DNA from: Hyphomicrobiales bacterium
GTDB lineage: Bacteria; Pseudomonadota; Alphaproteobacteria; Rhizobiales; JAJFHB01
Reading direction: 5' to 3'
NCBI GenBank assembly: GCA_021775615.1
Contig: JAJFHL010000095.1
Span: 1 to 35,136, forward strand
Length of the DNA stretch: 35,136 nt
A model generated the notes under the pieces. That model was given only the letters and a program-made list of their open reading frames with translations. It ran no database searches and was not told the origin of the DNA. Both the position numbers and the translations under genes were made by a program. Shown here one piece after another: positions 14,590 to 22,200 of this stretch; the first letter of the stretch is position 1, and every line of letters starts with the position of its first letter.

Positions 14590-15768
14590 ATGACAGTCTT
14601 GAGCGGGATCAGGGTGCTCGATTTCGGACGTTACATCGCGGGGCCCTACTGTGCGACGCTGCTTGGCTATCTCGGCGCCGAGGTGATCCGTATCGAGCGG
14701 CCGGATGGTGGCGAAGATCGCTACGTGGCGCCGCTCGCCGGTGATAATACTGAAGGCGCGCTGTTCTTTCAGACCGCCTGCAACAAGAAGAGCATGACGC
14801 TGAAGCTCGGTGCGCCGGAGGCATCGGAGATCGTCAGGAAGCTCGTCGCCAGCGCCGATGTGGTTGTGGCGAACCTGCCGCCGGGCACTCTGACCCGGCT
14901 CGGGCTTGATTATGAGGCCCTTAAGGCGGTCAAGCCGGACATCATTCTCACCACCGTCACCGCCTTCGGCACCTCCGGCCCGATTGCGGCGCGCGGTGGT
15001 TTCGACGGCGTCGGGCAGGCCATGTCGGGCGCCATGTATCTCTCAGGTACGCCGGGCGCACCGGTCAAGGCGCTGGCACCCTATGTGGACTATTCGACCG
15101 CGTCACTGTCGGCCTTCGGCACAATGGCAGCGATCATGGAGCGGGCCAGATCCGGCAAAGGCCAGCATGTGGAGGCAAGCCTGCTGCGCACCGGCTGTGC
15201 GGTTTTCGGCTATCACCTGGTCGAGCAGGCGGCCTTGGGGTCGGACCGCGCCGGCACCGGCAACAGGGTGCAGACAAACGGGCCTTCGGATGTGTTTGCA
15301 ACCGCCGACGGACATGTGCTGGTGCACACGGTGGGCGATGGACTGTTCCGCCGCTGGGCCGATCTGATCGGCGAGGCACGCTGGCTGAGCGACCCGCGCT
15401 TTGCCGGCGACCAGCTGCGAGGCGACCATCGTGACGAGCTGTGCGATCGGGTGCAGGAGTGGTGCGCGGAACTGACCACGGACGAGTTTTTGCAGAAGCT
15501 TGGGGAGGCGGGTATTCCGTGCGGGCCGGTCCTGACGCCGCGCCAGGCGCTCGATCACCCGCAGGTGCGCGCGGTGGATCTTTTCCGCGAGGTGCCGTTC
15601 AACGGCATGAATGTTTCCGTGCCCGATCTGCCGGTTGAGCTGTCAGAAACCGAAAGCGGCATTGCCGGACCCCCGCCGGCACTCGGGGCGCATACGGATG
15701 ACGTGCTGGGTGAGCTTGGATATGGCGCGGCGGATATTTCGACGTTGCGGGATCAGGGGACCGTTTAG
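14590..15768 (+). CDS. Class III CoA-transferase (CaiB/BaiF family)
   Basis: 392 residues. Family enzymes move CoA between carboxylates through an aspartyl-CoA thioester. The N-terminal signature is LDFGRYIAGPYCATLLGYLGA (split: LDFGRYIAGPYC, ATLLGYLGA) and EVIRIERPDGG. Also present are FFQTACNKKSMTL (59-71), NLPPGTLTRLGLDYE (95-109) and the SGTPGAP loop. The likely catalytic residue is Asp167 in APYVDYST. The C-terminal part has GIPCGPVLTPRQALDHPQV. It should activate a carboxylic acid as its CoA ester, or take CoA from the acyl-CoA made by BKACE. Alone on the plus strand, divergent from BKACE and convergent with the hydrolase at 15778 with 9 bp between stops. CaiB-type carnitine CoA-transferase is one possible role, but substrate cannot be read from sequence. 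Confidence 0.92.
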   Translation: MTVLSGIRVLDFGRYIAGPYCATLLGYLGAEVIRIERPDGGEDRYVAPLAGDNTEGALFFQTACNKKSMTLKLGAPEASEIVRKLVASADVVVANLPPGTLTRLGLDYEALKAVKPDIILTTVTAFGTSGPIAARGGFDGVGQAMSGAMYLSGTPGAPVKALAPYVDYSTASLSAFGTMAAIMERARSGKGQHVEASLLRTGCAVFGYHLVEQAALGSDRAGTGNRVQTNGPSDVFATADGHVLVHTVGDGLFRRWADLIGEARWLSDPRFAGDQLRGDHRDELCDRVQEWCAELTTDEFLQKLGEAGIPCGPVLTPRQALDHPQVRAVDLFREVPFNGMNVSVPDLPVELSETESGIAGPPPALGAHTDDVLGELGYGAADISTLRDQGTV

Positions 15769-15777
15769 CCGGACCTC

Positions 15778-16950
15778 TCAGTTCGCAGGATGCAATGTGC
15801 GCCAGGTGGCGTAGAGCGTTGAGTGCAGCAATTGCAGCCCTTCGCCGAAACGGACCACAACGAGGCCGCGTTCGGGCATCAGATAGACGATCTGGCCGCC
15901 GCGACCGAGGAAATAGGTGAAACGGCCCTGCAGCGCCTGGCCATTCCGATCGAGAATGTCGTGGCGGACATGCTGGCCGTATTGTCCCGTGCGAAGCTGG
16001 GTGTCCGTGTACTGCATGCCCATGAATTCGCGCCATAGCGGTTGCGGCAGGAAGGCGTTGTCTGCAGCGCCGTTGTTGCTCAGGAACAGGGCGACTTTGA
16101 TCCAGTCACGGGCACGGGCGTAGAGGCAGCAGTAAGGCGAGGTCGGGCCGCCCTCGTCGTATGTTCGCCAATGCGCCGGTGCGGCGCCGGCGGGCCTCCA
16201 GAGCTTGTCGGAGAGGATGTCCTGCAGGGGCTGGCCGTAGACCTGTTCGAGAAGTGCGCCGAGTAGCGCCGTGTTGATGTTCTGGTAGTTGAACCGGTCG
16301 CGCTCTTCCGGATCGCTGGTGAGATCGTCCGAAACGCCGTCCAGCCCCTGCATGTGCAGCCTGACCAGCGGTCCGAACGGGTTGGCAAAGGAAGATTCCA
16401 GATCCTTTACCGGTGCGCCGGAGAGAGTCTTGGCGGTGCCCGTCTCGAGCAGCACGCCTGAACGCATATTGAGGAATGCGCCCACCGGCACGGCGCGCAA
16501 CTGTGCGTCTCCCAGTTGCTGAAGATAGGTGCCGACCGGCTCGTCGAGGTTGGCGATCCTGCCTTCCGATACTGCCTTGATGATGAGGGCGCCCACCAGG
16601 CTCTTGATCAGAGAGTAGGAATTGAAAAGTGTCTGCGCATCCCCGCCTTCGGCATAGTGCTCGATCGTGATGCGGCCGTTTTCGGCGGCGAGGAACGCTT
16701 TTGCATCGCGCTCGGCGAGGAGTTGCTGAAGTTGTTGATCGAATGACGATATGTCAGATCGGCCGGCCGGGCTCTCGTCCAGGTCGGCTGTGCCGGCGAC
16801 ATCGGCAAAGCTGCCGGCCGCCGGCCAGACTGGGGCTGGAAAACCCTCCTGGACAAGCCGCGGCAGATAGGGCGCCCACAAGAGCATGCCCGCCGCGATG
16901 ATCGCAACGGTTGCCACAATGATGAGGAAAATGCGGGGCCGTACCTTCAC
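15778..16950 (-). CDS. Membrane-anchored serine hydrolase of the beta-lactamase/class C fold
   Basis: 390 residues from a GTG start. A basic N-terminus (KVRPR) precedes a hydrophobic helix (about 8-24), a signal anchor placing the catalytic domain in the periplasm. The penicillin-binding signature is complete: S113-x-x-K116 (YSLIK), Y222-x-N224 (NYQNIN) and a GRGGQ triad-like loop (349-353). YCCLYARARDW resembles the region following the active site in 6-aminohexanoate-dimer hydrolase and esterases of this fold. It may hydrolyse a linear amide or ester rather than beta-lactams. The GTG at 16950 is chosen because it directly precedes the basic/hydrophobic anchor; the frame continues open to 17184 but overlaps the ammonia-lyase homologue. 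No strong ribosome-binding site is visible, suggesting translational coupling to the gene ending 14 bp upstream. Third gene of the 15778-19018 operon. Confidence 0.85.
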   Translation of the reverse strand: MKVRPRIFLIIVATVAIIAAGMLLWAPYLPRLVQEGFPAPVWPAAGSFADVAGTADLDESPAGRSDISSFDQQLQQLLAERDAKAFLAAENGRITIEHYAEGGDAQTLFNSYSLIKSLVGALIIKAVSEGRIANLDEPVGTYLQQLGDAQLRAVPVGAFLNMRSGVLLETGTAKTLSGAPVKDLESSFANPFGPLVRLHMQGLDGVSDDLTSDPEERDRFNYQNINTALLGALLEQVYGQPLQDILSDKLWRPAGAAPAHWRTYDEGGPTSPYCCLYARARDWIKVALFLSNNGAADNAFLPQPLWREFMGMQYTDTQLRTGQYGQHVRHDILDRNGQALQGRFTYFLGRGGQIVYLMPERGLVVVRFGEGLQLLHSTLYATWRTLHPAN

Positions 16951-16964
16951 AGTGCGATCCGGTG

Positions 16965-18431
16965 TCAGGCGAGATCTTCGATAACGTCGCCATAGACCCT
17001 TGCCCGCAGATGCTCCGCGAGCGCGGCGATGCGTGGCCCGTTGGGCTCGGCATTGTCGAGACCGGGCAGGGCATCGAGGGTCGCCGCGGCAAGAGCCTCG
17101 AGGGCGGGTGGCACCCGCCGGTCGGTGACCTTGAGCGCCCGCAACGCAATCGGTGCCAGGGTCGCCAGGGCCATGTCGAGGCACTCTCCGGCCTTCTCCT
17201 GTTTTGTCCAGGCAAGGAACACCGGCGATGCGACATCGTTCTGGCCGAAGCCGCCGGACTCAGCTCCGGGCAGGAGCGTCGCCTGGGCATAGAGCCGCGC
17301 TTCTTCCTCATACCCGGTTGCCGCCATGGCGAGGCAGCCGAGATAACCCTGTCGCACATCCGCCATTTCGTTGCCGGCAATGAGATTATCCGGCAGCAGG
17401 GAAACCGCGCCGTCGAGCAGTTTGGCGCACATGCGCTCGGCGAGCACGCAGAGATTGGCGTAGGTGCCGGTGACCGCGTCCATGGCCATGGGACCCTGCG
17501 CGTTGTGAAAACCGCCGGTCGATATGAACTCGCCGAAGGGATGGTCGTCCCCGGCCTCCAGGAGAACCGGATTGTCCGTCACCGCGGCCAGGGACTCGGT
17601 GGCTATGTCCCGCGCCCACGACGCGGCGCGATGCGCCTGGCCGAGAATGCGCGGCAGGATGCGGAAGCTGACCGGCGCCTGATAGGGCCTGCGCGGACCG
17701 TTCGCCCCGCCTGCCATGAGGGTGCGAATGGTGCGCAACGCCCACGCATCGTGGGCGTTGTTCCACTGGGTCTCGAGCGCCTGGTCGAAGTGCCCCAGCG
17801 GCGCATTGAAAGCTTCGGCGGCCAGAGCCAGGACCTCAGCCGCGACATGGAGCCGGTTGTGGGCGGTCAGGGCCGTGTCGCCTGTGAGTGCGGTGCCGCA
17901 GGGCGAGCCGTTGACCAGAGACAGCGCATCCTTTTCCGCCAGCTCAAGTGAACCGCAGAGGTCGACAAAAAGATGAGACAGAGACAGGATTTCGCCGGCG
18001 CCGCCCTGACCCCGGGCGGGCACGTCGGGAAGCTCGGTCTGGTCGAGCATTTCCGCCACCGCCTGTGCGACCCCGGGAGAGATCACCGCGTTGCCTTCGA
18101 CGAAATTGGCAAGCCTGGCAAAGATGATGGCGCGTTTGACGCGCTCGGGGACGAGTTCGCCCCAGGACGCAGCCGGCGCAATCGGGGCGTGGCGGGCATG
18201 TTCCCTGCGGCCGGCCGGATCGAGCCTGACTTTCGCCATCTGACCGTATCCGCTGGTGACGCCATAGATGGTGACATCCGGATCATTGTCGAGAATATGC
18301 ATGAAGCGCTCGCGCGCCGCCGTCATGACACCTACCGCGCGGTCGGAAAAGCACACCGTTTCTCCGGCCCTGGATACTAAGTGGAGCGCGTCGAGGGTGA
18401 GGTCGGACCGGCGGTCGAGGACGATCGTCAT
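16965..18431 (-). CDS. Aromatic amino acid ammonia-lyase (HAL/PAL) homologue lacking the MIO serine
   Basis: 488 residues, close to histidine ammonia-lyase length. Conserved landmarks: YGVTSGYG (56-63, catalytic Tyr), LVNGSPCGTAL (172-182), AVTDNPVL (283-290) and GGFHNAQGPMAMD (306-318). The Ala-Ser-Gly that cyclises into the MIO electrophile aligns with Gly144-Ala145-Gly146 (GQGGAGEILSLSHL), so MIO cannot form in the standard way. Further changes, in Pseudomonas HutH numbering: Tyr280 to Val254 (QAPVSFR, with Gln and Arg kept at exact spacing) and Glu414 to about Asn398 (GQNDVASP). The chain is intact, so this is a diverged protein rather than a decayed gene. Its ATG overlaps the stop of the AhpD-like gene (ATGA). 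It may bind an amino-acid-like ligand, catalyse MIO-independent chemistry, or be non-catalytic; function unknown. Confidence 0.88.
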   Translation of the reverse strand: MTIVLDRRSDLTLDALHLVSRAGETVCFSDRAVGVMTAARERFMHILDNDPDVTIYGVTSGYGQMAKVRLDPAGRREHARHAPIAPAASWGELVPERVKRAIIFARLANFVEGNAVISPGVAQAVAEMLDQTELPDVPARGQGGAGEILSLSHLFVDLCGSLELAEKDALSLVNGSPCGTALTGDTALTAHNRLHVAAEVLALAAEAFNAPLGHFDQALETQWNNAHDAWALRTIRTLMAGGANGPRRPYQAPVSFRILPRILGQAHRAASWARDIATESLAAVTDNPVLLEAGDDHPFGEFISTGGFHNAQGPMAMDAVTGTYANLCVLAERMCAKLLDGAVSLLPDNLIAGNEMADVRQGYLGCLAMAATGYEEEARLYAQATLLPGAESGGFGQNDVASPVFLAWTKQEKAGECLDMALATLAPIALRALKVTDRRVPPALEALAAATLDALPGLDNAEPNGPRIAALAEHLRARVYGDVIEDLA

Positions 18432-19018
18432 GGAGCCGGCGCGTGACGCGCAATCTCGTGATACTCGGGATTGGGCCGCATATCCACCGCGCTTGCCATG
18501 CGGTTCGACATGTTGAAGAAGCCGGCCACGGCAGCGATGTCCCAGATGTCCCTGTCGGAAAAGCCCGCATCGCGCAGGGCCTGGCGGTCGGGTTCTTCGA
18601 TGGCGGCGGGATCGCAGGTCAGCTTCCAGGCGAAATCGAGCATCGCCTTTTGCCGCGTGTCGAGGTCGGCCGCCCGGTAGTTCATCACAAGTGCTTCGCC
18701 AAGCGCAGGGTCACCCGAGAGCTGGCGGACCGCCGCGCCGTGGGCAGTGAGGCAATAGAAGCACTTGTTGACCGCGGAAACGGTCACGGCAATCATCTCG
18801 CGCTCGAGCTTGGAGAGGCCGCTGTCGGCCAGCATCAGGTCGTTATACATGCCCATGAAGGCGCGCAGCTTGTCCTGATCGAAGCTGTAGGCCGCCAGAA
18901 CGTTGGGGATCAGGCCGAGCTTTTCACGGCACTTGGCGAAATAGGCCTCGAGATCTTCGTCGAATTTTTCGAGCGGGGGGATGTCGAGGGCGATGATGGA
19001 GGTGTCTTTGGAACTCAT
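18428..19018 (-). CDS. AhpD-like peroxidase-related CMD-family protein with CxxC
   Basis: 196 residues. The CMD core LSKLEREMIAVTVSAVNKCF (68-87) leads into C86-F-Y-C89 and H93 (CFYCLTAHGAAV), the AhpD redox motif with its upstream Glu74. It should be a cytosolic thiol reductase/peroxidase of the uncharacterised peroxidase-related subfamily, longer than AhpD-core proteins. GAGAGG precedes the ATG at 19018 by 8 bp. It is the first gene of an operon, overlapping the ammonia-lyase homologue by 4 bp (ATGA), so the two proteins are made in tight stoichiometry. It contrasts with the CMD protein at 13003, which has no CxxC. Confidence 0.9.
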   Translation of the reverse strand: MSSKDTSIIALDIPPLEKFDEDLEAYFAKCREKLGLIPNVLAAYSFDQDKLRAFMGMYNDLMLADSGLSKLEREMIAVTVSAVNKCFYCLTAHGAAVRQLSGDPALGEALVMNYRAADLDTRQKAMLDFAWKLTCDPAAIEEPDRQALRDAGFSDRDIWDIAAVAGFFNMSNRMASAVDMRPNPEYHEIARHAPAP

Positions 19019-19057
19019 GAGGCCGGCCTCTCAATTCGATTTGAACCCAAACGGGTG

Positions 19058-19087
19058 CTGACAGTGGAGATGGGCGGGTTTTATATT
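19058..19087 (+). promoter_or_regulatory. Promoter candidate for the NAD-glutamate dehydrogenase gene
   Basis: CTGACA (19058-19063) and TATATT (19082-19087) with an 18-bp spacer make a good sigma-70-type promoter. It starts transcription near 19094, with a leader of about 110 nt before the ATG at 19207. A 10-bp word TCTCAATTCG occurs twice in this divergent region (19029-19038 and 19172-19181). Confidence 0.45.
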
Positions 19088-19206
19088 GTATTTCGCAAGC
19101 GGACGCATCACTGTTGCGGTGAAGCTCCAGTATTGCGCCTGCCTTGAAGCGATGCGGCGATCGGGCCCAAGTCTCAATTCGGGAGCGCCACCAGAGGGGG
19201 ACGACC

Positions 19207-22200
19207 ATGGGTGCCGACACTCAGATGAAACGCCTGATCAAGGCGGCCGCGACACAGCTGTCCAAAAAAGCTGGCGACAAGAGTTCCGGTCACTTCGCCA
19301 AGACCTTGTTCGAACTCGGCGTGGAAGATGAAATCACCGCCTATGACGCATCCGGTCTCGCCGCCATCGCCGCGTCGGCGCGAAGCTTTGCGGAGACCAA
19401 ACAGCCCGGGCGCCACAAGGTCCGGGTGTTCAATCCCAGGGACGAAAAGGACGGCTGGGACGAAGAGATTTCCGTTCTCCAGATCGTCAATGACGATATG
19501 CCGTTTCTGGTCGATTCGGTGCTCTCTCTTCTCGGCGATCTCAACGCCGGCATCCGCCTTGTGCTGCATCCGATTTTCACGCTGAGCCGCAACCGGGACG
19601 GCAAGTTCACCGGCTTCATGGACGACGCGGCGCACGGCGCCCCCAATGTGGTTCGCGAAAGCTTCATACATGTTCATATCGACCCGGTGAGAGACCGGGC
19701 GGAGCGCGAAGAGCTTGAGAAACAGATCACGTCGGTGCTCGATGATGTGCGCACGACGGTGCTCGACTGGCAGCAGATGCGCGACCGGGTCGAAGAGGCG
19801 GTTTCGTTCTATCAGACCAACCCGCCGCCGGTGGCGGTTGACGAGCTGGCCGAGTCCATCCAGTTCCTGCAGTGGCTTCTCGACAACCATTTCACCTTTC
19901 TCGGCATCCGCGAATATGTCTTTGAAGGCGGCGGCGCCAAGGGCGAGCTGAAAGCGGTGCCCAATTCAGGCCACGGCATTTTGCGCGATCCCAAGGTGCA
20001 GGTGCTTAGGCGCGGCACCGAACTGGTGACGATCACGCCGGAGTTGCGCGAGTTCCTCATGCAGCCGGCCCCGCTGATCATCACCAAGGCCAATGTGCGG
20101 GCCACCGTGCATCGCCGGGTGCATATGGACTATATCGGCATCAAGCAGTTCGACGACCGCGGCCAGCTGTCGGGCGAGCTTCGTGTCGTCGGCCTGTTCA
20201 CTTCATCGGCCTATACGCGAAGCGCGCGGATGATACCGGTGCTGCGGCGCAAGGTCGCCTACATCATGGAGCATGCCGGCTTCGGCTCCGAAGGCCACAG
20301 CAGCAAGGCGCTGCTCAACGTCATCGAGCAGTATCCCCGCGACGACCTGTTCCAGATCGATGCCGACCTGATGCTGGAGACGGCGATCGGCATCCTGCAA
20401 CTGGAGGAACGGCCGCGCACCAGACTGTTCGTGCGGCCCGACAAGTTCGACCGCTTTGTTTCGGCGCTCGTCTATATCCCGCGCGACCGTTTCAACACCC
20501 AGGTGCGTGTCGAGGTCGGTGAGCGCCTGTCTGCCGCCTATGACGGCTATGTCTCGATTTTCTATCCGGCGTTTCCCGAAGGCTCCCTGGTCCGGGTCCA
20601 CTACATTATCGGCCGCACCGGCGGCGTCACACCGTCTCCGGACGTGCCCGCGGTCGAAGCCGATATCGTCGAGATCGTCAAGACCTGGGACGACCGCCTG
20701 AACGAAGCGATAGCCGGCACCTACGAGGCCGGTCGGATCGGCGGCCTGTGTGACCGCTACACCGGCGCATTCTCGGGCGCCTATCAGGAAGCGTTCCAGC
20801 CGGTTGGCGCCCTGCGCGACATCGACCTGATGGAAGGCATCGTGGATGAGGGCGATCTTGCCATCGACTTCTATCGCGGGGCGGACGACGCAAGCGATAC
20901 GGTTCGGCTCAAGATCTACCATCAGGGCGAGCCCATAGCCCTCAGCGATCGGCTGCCGATCCTTGAGAATATGGGCCTCCGGGCAATCGACGAGCGTTCC
21001 TATAAGGTGAGCTGGCAGGGCGACGCCGGCGCGATCGTGTGGATCCACGACATCACCCTCAAGGCGGCGGACGGCGCGGCGGTGAAACTGGAAGGCGTCA
21101 AGGCAACGCTGGAAGCGTGCTTCATGGCGGTTTGGGACGGGCTTGCCGAAAACGATTCCTATAACGCGCTGGTCTTGAAGGAAAATATCGGATGGCGCGA
21201 TATTTCCGTGCTGCGTGCCATCGGCAAATATCTGCGGCTCGGAGGGATGGCCTTTTCAGCCGGCTTCATCGAAGGCACGCTGGTCGCCCATTCGGGCATC
21301 GCGGCGCGGCTGGTCAAACTGTTCCATGCCCGGTTCGAGCTTGACGCGAATGTGAGCGCCAAAAAGCGGTCATCCAGGGAAAAGCGGCTCCTCTCCGAAA
21401 TCCAGTCGGCCCTGCAGGACGTGCCGAGCCTCGATCAGGACAGCGTTCTTGGCCGCTTCACCAACCTGATCACGTCTGCGCTCCGCACCAATTACTTCCA
21501 GGCCGCCGACGATGGCGGGCACAAACCGGCGATCGCGATAAAGATCCGCAGCCGCGAGGTCGAAGGGCTGCCGGAGCCCAGGCCGTTCGCTGAAATTTTC
21601 GTCTACGCCCCTGACGTGGAGGGTGTACATCTGCGATTCGGCATGATCGCCCGTGGCGGTCTCAGGTGGTCGGACCGGCCGGAAGATTTCCGCACCGAGG
21701 TGTTGGGCCTGGTCAAGGCGCAGCAGGTCAAGAACACGGTCATCGTGCCGGTCGGCTCGAAGGGCGGTTTCGTGCCGAAGAAGCTGACGCCTGCGTTCAC
21801 CCGCGACGAGTTTCTCGCCGAAGGCATCCGCTGCTACAAGATCTTCATCTCCAGCCTGCTGGATGTGACCGACAATATCGACGGCGCAGAGCTGATCCCG
21901 CCGCGCGACGTGATCCGACATGACGGCGATGACCCCTATCTTGTGGTGGCCGCCGACAAGGGCACGGCGACCTTCTCCGACATTGCCAACGGCATATCGG
22001 AAGAAAAGGGCCACTGGCTCGGCGATGCTTTCGCGTCGGGCGGATCGGCCGGCTATGACCACAAGAAGATGGGCATCACCGCGCGCGGCGGCTGGGAAGC
22101 GGTCAAGCGCCATTTCCGGGAAATGGACATCGACATCCAGTCGACACCGTTCACGGTGGTCGGTTGCGGTGACATGTCGGGTGATGTGTTTGGCAACGGC

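Noticed and set aside
19029-19181. Repeated TCTCAATTCG words as an operator pair for glutamate dehydrogenase
   Set aside because: Two 10-bp direct copies 143 bp apart, one near each start codon, with no dyad symmetry; noted in the promoter entry but too weak to claim.
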